Below, piece by piece: positions 27,291 to 36,038 of a DNA stretch of 64,000 nt (positions are counted from its first letter, which is position 1; every line of letters starts with the position of its first letter). Location: the NCBI RefSeq assembly GCF_025962655.1, contig NZ_JAGFPE010000002.1:542679-606678 (forward strand). The letters are read 5' to 3'. The translations under genes and the position numbers were made by a program. A model generated the notes under the pieces. The model made no database searches, was not told the origin of the DNA, and saw only the letters and a list, made by a program, of their open reading frames with translations. The DNA comes from Candidatus Symbiopectobacterium sp. NZEC151. Lineage in GTDB: Bacteria; Pseudomonadota; Gammaproteobacteria; Enterobacterales; Enterobacteriaceae.

Positions 27291-28259
27291 ATGAGCAAAA
27301 TCTATGAAGATAACTCCTACACCATCGGCCACTCGCCGCTGGTTCGCCTGAACCGTATCGGTAATGGACGAATTCTGGCAAAAGTGGAATCGCGCAACCC
27401 CAGTTTCAGCGTTAAATGCCGTATCGGCGCGAACCTGATTTGGGATGCGGAAAAACGCGGCATATTGAAACCTGGCGTTGAACTGGTCGAACCGACAAGC
27501 GGTAACACCGGTATTGCTCTGGCCTACGTTGCTGCGGCCCGCGGGTACAAATTGACCCTGACCATGCCAGAAACCATGAGCATTGAGCGGCGCAAACTGT
27601 TGAAAGCGCTGGGTGCCAAACTGGTACTGACCGAAGGCGCGAAAGGCATGAAAGGGGCCATCGCCAAGGCAGAAGAGATTGTTGCCAGCGACCCGAACCG
27701 TTTCCTGTTGCTGCAACAGTTCAGCAACCCGGCTAACCCTGAAATTCATGAAAAAACCACCGGCCCGGAAATCTGGGAAGACACCGATGGTGAAGTGGAC
27801 GTGTTTATCTCCGGTGTTGGTACCGGCGGTACGTTGACCGGCGTCAGCCGTTTTATCAAGAATACCAAAGGCAAAGCTATTACCACCGTGGCGGTTGAAC
27901 CCGTTGATTCTCCGGTGATCACGCAAGCGTTGGCAGGGGAAGAAATCAAGCCTGGCCCGCACAAGATCCAAGGGATCGGCGCCGGTTTCATTCCCGGTAA
28001 CCTCGATCTGTCTCTGGTGGATCGCGTTGAGCGCGTTTCTAACGAAGAAGCTATATCAACCGCGCGTCGCCTAATGGAAGAAGAAGGTATCCTGGCCGGG
28101 ATCTCTTCCGGTGCTGCCGTGGCTGCCGCGCTGAATTTGCTGAAAGAACCCGCGTTTGAAGGCAAAACCATCGTGGTGATTCTGCCCTCCTCCGGTGAGC
28201 GTTATCTCAGTACTGCGCTGTTTGCCGATCTGTTCACAGAACAAGAATTGCAGCAGTAA
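27291..28259 (+). CDS. cysK: O-acetylserine sulfhydrylase A (cysteine synthase) CysK
   Basis: 322 residues, a PLP enzyme of fold type II. The PLP lysine is in [13 protein letters not shown] (about residue 42), the substrate loop is [10 protein letters not shown] (69-78) and the phosphate-binding loop is GTGGTLTG. It makes L-cysteine from O-acetylserine and sulfide. The paralogue cysM lies 10 kb downstream. A clean terminator follows. Confidence 0.97.
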   Translation: MSKIYEDNSYTIGHSPLVRLNRIGNGRILAKVESRNPSFSVKCRIGANLIWDAEKRGILKPGVELVEPTSGNTGIALAYVAAARGYKLTLTMPETMSIERRKLLKALGAKLVLTEGAKGMKGAIAKAEEIVASDPNRFLLLQQFSNPANPEIHEKTTGPEIWEDTDGEVDVFISGVGTGGTLTGVSRFIKNTKGKAITTVAVEPVDSPVITQALAGEEIKPGPHKIQGIGAGFIPGNLDLSLVDRVERVSNEEAISTARRLMEEEGILAGISSGAAVAAALNLLKEPAFEGKTIVVILPSSGERYLSTALFADLFTEQELQQ

Positions 28260-28281
28260 TCCTTCGTTACATTGACGGCAT

Positions 28282-28308
28282 AAAAGCACCTTCACAGGTG
28301 CTTTTTTT
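28282..28308 (+). terminator. Terminator after cysK
   Basis: AAAAGCACCT-TCAC-AGGTGCTTTT with a seven-T tail, 23 bases after the stop. Confidence 0.95.
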
Positions 28309-28377
28309 GTGGTCGGGTTCAAAGTTTATACCCATCAATGATTGCTTTTTTGGTCCAGGTTTAGTATTTAACCGAAC

Positions 28378-28402
28378 AATTATTTTGATGCGCGAAATTA
28401 AT
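28378..28402 (+). promoter_or_regulatory. Mlc-like operator of the pts operon
   Basis: TTATTTTGATGCGCGAAATT with A/T-rich flanks, about 260 bases before ptsH. I recall near-identical sequence at the Mlc operator of the E. coli pts P0 promoter, so glucose-responsive repression is likely conserved. The interval 28309-28660 is otherwise gene-free; a 70-codon minus-strand frame there is not supported. Confidence 0.6.
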
Positions 28403-28589
28403 AACCGTAACATCGTACCCTGTTCCTGCTGATGGCAATGCCCCCGTTTTTTAACACAGTGGCAGCAACGTTATCGGACACTGGGCTGGAATGCGGTGCT
28501 ATTTGGCGTATATATTCAAGGAAGGCGTTTCGTCTGAACCTTGCCGCATCAAAGGCGACCCCGTAACATAAATGGGGCTGACCTAACAG

Positions 28590-28621
28590 ACTAAAGTTGG
28601 GTAAATACACTAAACTTTAGT
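28590..28621 (+). other. Leader hairpin before ptsH
   Basis: ACTAAAGTT (28590-28598) and AACTTTAGT (28613-28621) form a perfect 9-bp stem 40 bases upstream of ptsH, within the untranslated leader. Confidence 0.45.
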
Positions 28622-28660
28622 TCCACAACACGAATCCAAACCATAGTTGGGGAAAACAGA

Positions 28661-28918
28661 ATGTTCCAGCAAGAAGTTACTATTACCGCTCCGAATGGCC
28701 TGCACACCCGTCCTGCGGCTCAGTTTGTTAAAGAAGCCAAAGGGTTTACCAGCGAAATTACCGTTACCTCCAACGGAAAAAGCGCCAGCGCAAAAAGTTT
28801 ATTTAAGCTTCAGACCCTTGGCCTGACGCAAGGCACTGTCGTTACCCTTTCCGCAGAAGGTGAAGACGAGCAAAAAGCCGTTGAACATCTGGTTAAGCTG
28901 ATGGCCGAACTTGAGTAA
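28661..28918 (+). CDS. ptsH: Phosphocarrier protein HPr
   Basis: 85 residues. The phosphorylated His15 is in [16 protein letters not shown], and the Ser46 region [13 protein letters not shown] is conserved. It passes phosphate from enzyme I to the sugar-specific EIIA proteins. First gene of the ptsHI-crr operon; 47 bases to ptsI. Confidence 0.98.
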   Translation: MFQQEVTITAPNGLHTRPAAQFVKEAKGFTSEITVTSNGKSASAKSLFKLQTLGLTQGTVVTLSAEGEDEQKAVEHLVKLMAELE

Positions 28919-28965
28919 TCGGCAGGCTTTTCGTGTGAACATCAGTTTCGAGTGAAGGTAGGGTT

Positions 28966-30693
28966 ATGATTTCAGGCATATTAGTATCACCCGGTTTTGC
29001 TTTCGGTAACGCACTGTTATTGAAGGAAGACGAAATCGTCATCAGCCGGAAGAAAATTACTGCTGAAGACGTTGAACAAGAAATCGAACGTTTTCTGAGT
29101 GGCCGGTCCAAGGCTTCCGCACAGTTGGAAGCTGTCAAGACCAAAGCAGGTGCAACCCTGGGCGCTGAGAAAGAAGCCATCTTCGAAGGGCACATCATGC
29201 TGCTTGAAGATGAAGAGTTCGAGCAGGAAATCATAGCCCTGATCAAAAAGGACCATCACTCTGCCGATGCGGCAGCCTACTCGGTTATTGAGAATCAGGC
29301 GAAAGCGTTGGAAGAACTGGACGATGAATACCTGAAAGAGCGCGCTGCCGACATGCGCGATATCGGTAAACGCCTGCTGAGAAACATTCTCGGTATGCCG
29401 ATTATCGATCTTGGCGATATTCAGGAAGAGTCTATCCTGATCGCCACCGATTTGACGCCATCAGAAACCGCACAGTTGAACCTGGACAAGGTGCTGGGTT
29501 TTATTACCGATCTCGGCGGCCGGACCTCCCACACCTCCATCATGGCGCGTTCTCTGGAGCTGCCCGCGATTGTCGGCACCTCTGATGCCACGAAACAGGT
29601 GAAAAACGGCGATTATCTGATTCTGGATGGCGTGAACAACAAGATTTATCAGAACCCGACGCCGGACGTTATCGAACAGTTGAAAGCGCTGGAAGCACAG
29701 TACTACGCTGAAAAAGATGCGTTGGCAAAACTGAAGGATTTGCCTGCCATCACGCTCGACGGGCACCAGGTAGAAGTGTGCGCCAACATCGGTACCGTGC
29801 GTGACGTTGCCGGTGCCGAGCGCAACGGCGCAGAAGGTGTTGGCTTGTACCGCACCGAATTCCTGTTTATGGACCGCGATGCGTTCCCGACAGAAGAAGA
29901 GCAGTTCCAGGCCTACAAGGCCGTGGCGGAAGCCGTGGGGGCGCAGGCGGTTATCGTGCGCACCATGGATATCGGCGGCGACAAAGATCTGCCTTACATG
30001 AACCTGCCGAAGGAAGAGAACCCGTTCCTTGGCTGGCGTGCAATTCGTATCTGTCTCGATCGTAAAGAAATTCTTCACGCACAGCTGCGCGCTATTTTAC
30101 GCGCATCGGTGTTTGGCAAGCTGCGTATCATGTTCCCGATGATCATTTCCGTGGAAGAAGTGCGTGCGCTGAAAGCCGAACTGGAACTGCTGAAATCGCA
30201 GTTGAGAGCGGAAGGGAAGGCCTTCGATGAGAGCATCGAGGTGGGCGTAATGGTTGAAACACCGGCTGCGGCCGCCATTGCCAACCATCTGGCGAAAGAA
30301 GTGGACTTTTTTAGTATTGGGACAAATGACTTAACCCAGTATACTCTGGCAGTTGATCGCGGTAATGAGCTTATCTCTCATCTCTATAACCCGATGTCGC
30401 CAGCGGTATTGCGTTTGATCAAGCAAGTCATTGACGCATCTCATGCCGAAGGCAAATGGACGGGGATGTGCGGCGAGCTCGCTGGTGACGAACGTGCTAC
30501 ACTGCTATTATTGGGTATGGGTTTGGATGAATTCAGCATGAGTGCAATCTCAATTCCTGGCATCAAGAAGATCATTCGTAATGCAAATTACGACGATGCC
30601 AAAGCGTTGGCAGAACAAGCGCTCTCCCAGCCCACAGCGCAAGAACTGAGCGATGTAGTGAGCCGATTCATCAAAGAAAAAACGCTCTGCTGA
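28966..30693 (+). CDS. ptsI: PEP-protein phosphotransferase (enzyme I)
   Basis: 575 residues, matching E. coli PtsI. The active-site histidine is in [13 protein letters not shown] (His189), the PEP-binding segment is [10 protein letters not shown] and GVMVETPAA, and the catalytic cysteine is in [10 protein letters not shown]. It autophosphorylates from PEP and transfers to HPr. Confidence 0.98.
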   Translation: MISGILVSPGFAFGNALLLKEDEIVISRKKITAEDVEQEIERFLSGRSKASAQLEAVKTKAGATLGAEKEAIFEGHIMLLEDEEFEQEIIALIKKDHHSADAAAYSVIENQAKALEELDDEYLKERAADMRDIGKRLLRNILGMPIIDLGDIQEESILIATDLTPSETAQLNLDKVLGFITDLGGRTSHTSIMARSLELPAIVGTSDATKQVKNGDYLILDGVNNKIYQNPTPDVIEQLKALEAQYYAEKDALAKLKDLPAITLDGHQVEVCANIGTVRDVAGAERNGAEGVGLYRTEFLFMDRDAFPTEEEQFQAYKAVAEAVGAQAVIVRTMDIGGDKDLPYMNLPKEENPFLGWRAIRICLDRKEILHAQLRAILRASVFGKLRIMFPMIISVEEVRALKAELELLKSQLRAEGKAFDESIEVGVMVETPAAAAIANHLAKEVDFFSIGTNDLTQYTLAVDRGNELISHLYNPMSPAVLRLIKQVIDASHAEGKWTGMCGELAGDERATLLLLGMGLDEFSMSAISIPGIKKIIRNANYDDAKALAEQALSQPTAQELSDVVSRFIKEKTLC

Positions 30694-30734
30694 TTCTGCT
30701 ATGCTGACCCAATATTAATGATTAGGAGAAGATC

Positions 30735-31244
30735 ATGGGTTTGTTCGATAAACTGAAATCTCTGGTATCTGATGACAAAAAAGATACTGGCAGCATTGAA
30801 ATCATTGCACCGCTGTCTGGTGAAATCGTCAATATCGAAGACGTTCCTGACGTTGTTTTTGCTGAAAAAATTGTCGGGGACGGTATTGCCATTAAACCGA
30901 CTGGCAACAAGATGGTGGCGCCGGTTGATGGCACCATCGGCAAGATTTTTGAAACTAACCATGCATTCTCTATCGAATCCGACAGCGGAATTGAGCTGTT
31001 CGTCCACTTCGGCATTGATACCGTTGAGCTGAAAGGCGAAGGCTTTAAACGCATCGCGGAAGAAGGCCAACACGTGAAGAAAGGCGATCTGGTCATTGAA
31101 TTCGATCTGGCGCTGTTGGAAGAAAAGGCCAAATCGACGTTGACGCCGGTGGTTATCTCCAACATGGACGAAATCAAAGAGCTGACCAAGTTGAGCGGCA
31201 CCGTTGTTGTCGGTGAAACACCGGTTATCCGTATCAAGAAGTAA
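30735..31244 (+). CDS. crr: Glucose-specific EIIA component (EIIA-Glc)
   Basis: 169 residues. Two active-site histidines are visible, in [10 protein letters not shown] (His75) and [12 protein letters not shown] (His90). The N-terminal amphipathic start [16 protein letters not shown] is conserved. It phosphorylates incoming sugar via EIIBC and controls adenylate cyclase and inducer uptake, hence the CRP-dependent operons in this window. Confidence 0.98.
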   Translation: MGLFDKLKSLVSDDKKDTGSIEIIAPLSGEIVNIEDVPDVVFAEKIVGDGIAIKPTGNKMVAPVDGTIGKIFETNHAFSIESDSGIELFVHFGIDTVELKGEGFKRIAEEGQHVKKGDLVIEFDLALLEEKAKSTLTPVVISNMDEIKELTKLSGTVVVGETPVIRIKK

Positions 31245-31274
31245 CGCTTTTCTGAGTACAGCACCTCATACCAG

Positions 31275-31304
31275 CCCACGGTCAGTACGTTGACTGTGGG
31301 TTTT
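31275..31304 (+). terminator. Terminator after crr
   Basis: CCCACGGTCA pairs with TGACTGTGGG (one mismatch), followed by TTTT. It ends the pts operon 30 bases after crr. Confidence 0.85.
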
Positions 31305-31323
31305 CTATTTATTGCCACCCTAT

Positions 31324-32418
31324 TTACCGTAAACGCGGGCGCTTTGCCGCACCGACAGAGGCCATTTCGAGGGCTGCTAATACCTTTACCGCATCCCCGA
31401 CCAACGAAATCCCCAGCGACTGGGCCACTAATGCGCAGCATTCCCCGTTTCGCACCCGCTGAGCGCCAAAAGTATCAACCGCGATCATCTCCAGAAAATG
31501 CATCGCACTGTGGCAGTGATGAATACCCTGCTCCCACGCCACCCGATAGCAGGGTTCTCCCTGCCGCACTCGCGCCCCGGCGACCGTCTTCACCGCAATG
31601 TTCTCCAGCGCACACATCGCCGAAAATAAAGGACTGATGCCGTGTTCTCTGGCGACCAATCGGCAGGACTCACCATTACGTACCCGTTCTCCGGCACAGG
31701 CGTTTACGGCGATCATCTCTAACATATCCATCGACTCATACAGCATGCAAATGCCATGATCCTCTGCCACTTGCAGGCATGACTCACCGTTGCGCACCCG
31801 TTCCCCTGCCCGTCCCATCACTGCGCACTTTTGCAATGCGTTGAAAGCGAAACTGTCAGATTCAATCCCGTAGTTCTCCGCCACGGCATAACAGCATTCG
31901 CCGGCATAGACCCGCGCGCCAGCCTCACCATCAACCGCCAGCATATTCAGTCGATGCATGAGTACGCTACGGTCAGGAATGCCATGCGCCTCGGCCACTG
32001 TCTTGCATGATTGCCCCGCCAATACGCGCTCTAGTGAAACCGCCTCTGCCAACCAGTCATGCCTGCCAAGAGAAAGGGATTTCCAGCGTTGATAAAACGC
32101 CTGACGCAACGCGTGTTGCACGGCGAGGGGACGTTCCCGGTTATCCCCGATGAAGCGCGCCACCGGCACAATATCTTCAGGTTGAGAAAACGGGTTAACC
32201 TGAGTAATGCGACTTACGCAGGCATTGGCCGCCAGTACTGACAAGGCAGGCAAAGCACAACGGGCAGACGGCACCGTGGGCTCTGCGCCATCGTTGCTGA
32301 CGACGATAACCTCTTGCAAGAGTCGTAGCGGCTGCGCTGCCAGCCTATAGCCAAAAGAGACGTTGGAAGGAAAGCGAAAAGACGCATTATTGATAGGGCA
32401 GAGATAATCCGAAAGCAT
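31324..32418 (-). CDS. Unrecognised protein of six 38-residue repeats
   Basis: 364 residues from ATG 32418 (AGGA at suitable spacing); an in-frame ATG at 32427 has AGG touching it. After a non-repetitive N-terminal third (about 1-127, no clear signal peptide) come six head-to-tail 38-residue repeats (128-355), then KRPRLR at the end. The repeat consensus is AGxRVRNGExCxxVAxxHGI, then about 12 variable residues, then LExIAV. Gly8, Cys11, Val14-Ala15 and Gly19-Ile20 are conserved in nearly all repeats. The GxSCxxVAxxHGI part looks like a helix-turn-helix. It follows the sensor kinase by 88 bases on the same strand and may be co-transcribed. I do not recognise the family. Confidence 0.75.
   Translation of the reverse strand: MLSDYLCPINNASFRFPSNVSFGYRLAAQPLRLLQEVIVVSNDGAEPTVPSARCALPALSVLAANACVSRITQVNPFSQPEDIVPVARFIGDNRERPLAVQHALRQAFYQRWKSLSLGRHDWLAEAVSLERVLAGQSCKTVAEAHGIPDRSVLMHRLNMLAVDGEAGARVYAGECCYAVAENYGIESDSFAFNALQKCAVMGRAGERVRNGESCLQVAEDHGICMLYESMDMLEMIAVNACAGERVRNGESCRLVAREHGISPLFSAMCALENIAVKTVAGARVRQGEPCYRVAWEQGIHHCHSAMHFLEMIAVDTFGAQRVRNGECCALVAQSLGISLVGDAVKVLAALEMASVGAAKRPRLR
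31354..32037 (-). repeat. Six tandem 114-bp coding repeats (38 residues each)
   Basis: Repeats begin every 114 bases with no gaps or frame change. Copies 3 and 4 (AGERVRNGESC in both) are the most alike; copies 1 and 6 have diverged most. The variable positions fall mainly at residues 21-29 of each unit. Confidence 0.8.
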
Positions 32419-32506
32419 CTGGGGCATCCTGAAACGGGAGTGGCGTATCCACCGAAAAGTAAGTTTCGGACAAATACACCAGGTTGCCGTTAATAAAACG
32501 CGCTAA

Positions 32507-33922
32507 TCAATGACTTTGCGATGCGGTCTCTTGCCAACGAGGAATAAAGATACGCACGGTCAATCCCCCGTGAGGGCCGTTATCTGCCTCAATATGCCCC
32601 CCGTGCGCCATCACCACTTTGCGGGCAATCGCCAGCCCTAATCCATAGCCTTTGCCGGACTGCGGCGATTCGATACGAATAAAAGGATCAAAGATGCTGG
32701 ATAGCTTATTTTTCTCCACCCCCGGGCCCTGATCGGTGACACAAAGCAGCCACTCGCGCTCGGTGCCGCGCAGGTCTACCTGCACCGTCTGCTCACGGGT
32801 TGAAAAACGCAGCGCGTTGCGCACGATATTGTCCAACGCGCGCCGCATCAGCTCGGCATTCCCTTTTACCGTGTGATCCTGCTCGGTGTCCGCCTCCAGC
32901 AGAATGGTGACGCCCGGTACTTGCGCCTCATAGCGCGCATCGTTTACCACCGCATCAACCAATCCGTACAAATCGAAGTAAGACTCATCGACCACCTGAT
33001 GCTCGGCCCGTGATAGCGTCAGCAGTTCGCCGATCATTTTGTCCATGCGCGCCGCTTCACCTTCAATGCGCTGCAACGAAGTGTCAATATTAGCGCGGTT
33101 TTGGTGCGCCAACCCGATGGCCAGCTGTAAACGTGCCAGAGGGGAACGTAACTCATGTGACACATCATGCAGCAGTTGTTCGCGGGAACTCACCAACACC
33201 TCCAGCCGCTCGACCATGGCATCAAAATCCCGCGCCACGTCGCTCAACTCATCGTGGCGTCGTTTCATGTCCGGCAACAGGCGAATGGATAAATCGCCCT
33301 GTGACACACGGTCAAAACTGGCGCGCAGGCGATTGAGCGGCCGGGTCAGGTTCCAGGCCAATACCCCACTGAACAGCAGGCCACCTAGCCCCGCAACCCA
33401 CACCAACGGCTCGGGAATATTGAGTATCAACATCGGACGCGGCGCGTAAGTTTCATCGCGTAAACGCTGGGCGTCAAAAGAGACCCAGTAGCGCTCGCCA
33501 TTGGGCCCATTGACCACGTTGACAAGCGGCATATGCCGATCGCTCCGATGGTTTTGCTCATCCTCGTGCGGCCTGGGGCCAGCGGGAGGCGGAACCTCTC
33601 TGGCAGGCGGTTCACGCCACGGCGCAGGTGGCTGAGCCCATTTATCGGCCTCCATTGGCGTGGTAGACACACGCAGAAAACCGCGTTCCTGTGGCGGCCA
33701 CTGGGCTTCCAGTGCCTCCAGCGCGGGCTGCCCGCCCTGTTGCAACGCCGATTGCGCCATCGACAATTGTAACGATATCAAGCGCTGGATCATCGCCTCT
33801 TCCGGCGGTGCACGGTGCCCGCCGTCATACAGCGTGAACCCCAACCACAGCAGTTGCGATATCAGTAAAAACGTCAGCCAGAAGCCAAACAGAATTTTCC
33901 AGAACAAGCGTCCCTGCATCAT
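32507..33922 (-). CDS. Sensor histidine kinase of a CpxA-like two-component system
   Basis: About 471 residues. TM1 (about 9-31), a periplasmic sensor loop with a proline-rich, histidine- and acid-rich stretch (PPAPWREPPAREVPPP, HEDEQNHRSDRH), TM2 (near 165-185), HAMP, the phosphoacceptor HDVSHELRSPL, and an ATPase domain with DNIVRNALRFS, DQGPGV and GYGLGLAIARK. Its start overlaps the regulator stop (TGATG). The regulator diverges from macAB, so the pair probably controls that efflux system. Signal unknown; the His/Asp/Glu-rich loop could bind metal or peptide. Confidence 0.9.
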   Translation of the reverse strand: MMQGRLFWKILFGFWLTFLLISQLLWLGFTLYDGGHRAPPEEAMIQRLISLQLSMAQSALQQGGQPALEALEAQWPPQERGFLRVSTTPMEADKWAQPPAPWREPPAREVPPPAGPRPHEDEQNHRSDRHMPLVNVVNGPNGERYWVSFDAQRLRDETYAPRPMLILNIPEPLVWVAGLGGLLFSGVLAWNLTRPLNRLRASFDRVSQGDLSIRLLPDMKRRHDELSDVARDFDAMVERLEVLVSSREQLLHDVSHELRSPLARLQLAIGLAHQNRANIDTSLQRIEGEAARMDKMIGELLTLSRAEHQVVDESYFDLYGLVDAVVNDARYEAQVPGVTILLEADTEQDHTVKGNAELMRRALDNIVRNALRFSTREQTVQVDLRGTEREWLLCVTDQGPGVEKNKLSSIFDPFIRIESPQSGKGYGLGLAIARKVVMAHGGHIEADNGPHGGLTVRIFIPRWQETASQSH

Positions 33923-34602
33923 CAACGAATCCGATATCCTACGCTGCGCACGGTTTCAATGGTCATGGTGCTGCCCGGCAGGTCGGCTAGCTTTTGCCGA
34001 ATGTTGCTGATATGCACATCGACGCTGCGATCGTAGGCTTCACGCTGCCGTCCCAGACATTTTTCCGACAGCTCATCCTTGGAGACCACGCGCTCGCACG
34101 CGCGCACCAGCAGTTCCAGCAAATTGAATTCGGAGGCGGTTAAATCAAAGGGACGTCCTTTCCATTCACTGGTGCGCGTAGCGGGGTTCAACACCAGTTC
34201 GCCTAACGCCGCCGCCCCTTCACTTTCCTGCTTTTCCGGGCGTTCGTCATAACGGCGTAGCACCGCACGCAGACGCGCCACCAACTCACGGGGGAAACAA
34301 GGCTTCGGCATATAATCATCAGCCCCCATTTCCAGACCAATTACCCGGTCAATGTTGTCCCCCTTGGCCGTCAACATGATAATCGGCAACCGGCTCGCCT
34401 TGCGCACTTGGCGTAACACATCAATACCGCTCATGTCCGGCAACATCACGTCCAGAATCATGGCGGTGTAATTTCCTGACAGCGCGCTTTCAACGCCCTC
34501 TTTCCCTGTCAACACGCGCGATGCGGCAAATCCCTCAGCGCTGAGATACTCACAGAGCAGGTTGCCCAACTCCACATCATCATCAACCAGCAACAGCTTC
34601 AT
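33922..34602 (-). CDS. OmpR/PhoB-family response regulator (CpxR-like)
   Basis: 226 residues. Receiver domain with the acidic pair DDD (residues 7-9), the phosphorylated Asp in ILDVMLPD (about 51) and Lys in YMPKPC; then a C-terminal winged helix (FDLTASEFNLLELLV, RSVDVHISNIRQKL). Start ATG 34602 behind AAGGGGAGCAAGG; a longer reading frame upstream adds 29 basic residues with no family match. It is the first gene of the regulator-kinase pair. Confidence 0.93.
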   Translation of the reverse strand: MKLLLVDDDVELGNLLCEYLSAEGFAASRVLTGKEGVESALSGNYTAMILDVMLPDMSGIDVLRQVRKASRLPIIMLTAKGDNIDRVIGLEMGADDYMPKPCFPRELVARLRAVLRRYDERPEKQESEGAAALGELVLNPATRTSEWKGRPFDLTASEFNLLELLVRACERVVSKDELSEKCLGRQREAYDRSVDVHISNIRQKLADLPGSTMTIETVRSVGYRIR

Positions 34603-34822
34603 ACCTTGCTCCCCTTGGCGGTTCTGGCGGCTATTTTCGCGTTTAATGCGCCTTTTCGCAGCCATCTTTACTGAATTCTTACCTTCCATAGCACTAAATA
34701 GGCGAGATCGGGTCAGAGAGTCAGGGTAAAGTAACGGCTTTGCTCTACGCGGTTAGCATCACCCAGTCAGACGTCGATACCCGGTTAAGACGTCAACACT
34801 CGATAAGGATATTCAACTGCTC

Positions 34823-36025
34823 ATGCCTGCTCGTTTTTTGTCATTACGTACATCGCTACTGGTACTGGCTGCCATCGTTGTTCTTTATTTCAGCTATAAG
34901 CACTTTTTCGCCGCCCCGCCACCGGTGAACTACATTACCGCCCCCGTGGAAACCCGAGATATTGAGCAGACTGTCCTGGCGGATGGCACCATTGAAGCGC
35001 TCAAACAGGTCAGCGTCGGTGCTCAGGTGTCAGGGCAAATTAAAGCGTTGCATATTGCACTGGGCGACAAGGTGACCAAGGGGCAGTTGCTGGCGGAAAT
35101 TGATGATTTAACGCAGCAGAATACGCTGAAAGACAGCGATGCCGCCCTGAAAAACATTCAGGCGCAGCGCGCTGCCAAGCAGGCTACGCTGCGCAACAAT
35201 CAGCTTAGTTGGCAGCGTCAGCAAATGCTAATGCAACGAGGCGTGGGTGCTCAGGCCGATTATGACAGCGCCAAGGCCACGCTGGATGCCACCACCGCTG
35301 ATATTGCCGCCCTCGATGCACAAATCGCACAGGCGGAGATCGCCACCAGCACCGCCAAGGTCAATCTGGGCTATACCCAAATTACTGCCCCGATGGATGG
35401 CACCATTGTCGCCATTCCCGTGGAAGCGGGGCAGACCGTCAACGCGGCGCAAACCACCCCCACCATCGCCAAAGTGGCGAACCTGAACACCATGACGGTG
35501 AAAGCGCAGATTTCCGAAGCCGATGTGGTCAACGTAAAAGTCGGCATGCCGGTCTGGTTCACCATTCTGGGTCAGCCTAGCAAGCGCTATCAGGCCACGC
35601 TGCGCGCTATCGAACCGGCACCGGACTCCATCAACGACGAGACCACCAGTTCATCGAGCAGTTCCAGCAGCAGTAGCAGTTCTTCAACGTCCAAGGCGAT
35701 TTATTACAACGGCCTGTTTGATGTCGATAACCCGGAAGGCACGCTGCGTATCTCGATGACGGCGCAGGTGTATATTCTGCGCGCCGCGGTGAAAAACGCG
35801 CTGGTGGTGCCCGCCACGGCGGTACAGCAGCTCAATGGCAAAACGGTGGTGCAAGTGGTTAATGCACAAGGGCAACGTGAATCGCGCGACGTGACCGTTG
35901 GCATTAACGACAACGTGCATACCCAATTACTCACTGGCGTCAGCGCAGGTGAACAGGTGATCATCAGCCAGCAACCGGGTTCTTCATCATCAACGGCGCG
36001 CCACCCCGGCCCGCCGCCGATGTAA
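34823..36025 (+). CDS. macA: Macrolide efflux adaptor MacA, with a polyserine insert
   Basis: 400 residues (E. coli 371). N-terminal anchor (about 8-26), lipoyl/biotinyl half-domains (VSVGAQVSGQIKAL and YTQITAPMDGTIVAI) flanking a coiled-coil hairpin (about 95-175), then beta-barrel and membrane-proximal domains. It links the ABC protein MacB to TolC for export of macrolides, enterotoxin or siderophore-like molecules. Unusual is a run of about 13 serines near residues 274-286, made of mixed codons (AGT, AGC, TCA, TCG, TCC, TCT). The 220-base divergent gap to the response regulator contains GTCAG-AGA-GTCAGGGTAAAG, possibly a direct-repeat operator. Confidence 0.93.
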   Translation: MPARFLSLRTSLLVLAAIVVLYFSYKHFFAAPPPVNYITAPVETRDIEQTVLADGTIEALKQVSVGAQVSGQIKALHIALGDKVTKGQLLAEIDDLTQQNTLKDSDAALKNIQAQRAAKQATLRNNQLSWQRQQMLMQRGVGAQADYDSAKATLDATTADIAALDAQIAQAEIATSTAKVNLGYTQITAPMDGTIVAIPVEAGQTVNAAQTTPTIAKVANLNTMTVKAQISEADVVNVKVGMPVWFTILGQPSKRYQATLRAIEPAPDSINDETTSSSSSSSSSSSSSTSKAIYYNGLFDVDNPEGTLRISMTAQVYILRAAVKNALVVPATAVQQLNGKTVVQVVNAQGQRESRDVTVGINDNVHTQLLTGVSAGEQVIISQQPGSSSSTARHPGPPPM

Positions 36026-36038
36026 TGGGAGCTAACGA

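Noticed and set aside
28398..28610. 70-codon minus-strand frame upstream of ptsH
   Set aside because: Lies over the pts promoter region and Mlc-like operator; no supporting features.
35642..35695. Simple-sequence slippage array
   Set aside because: The underlying serine codons are mixed and do not form a uniform DNA repeat.
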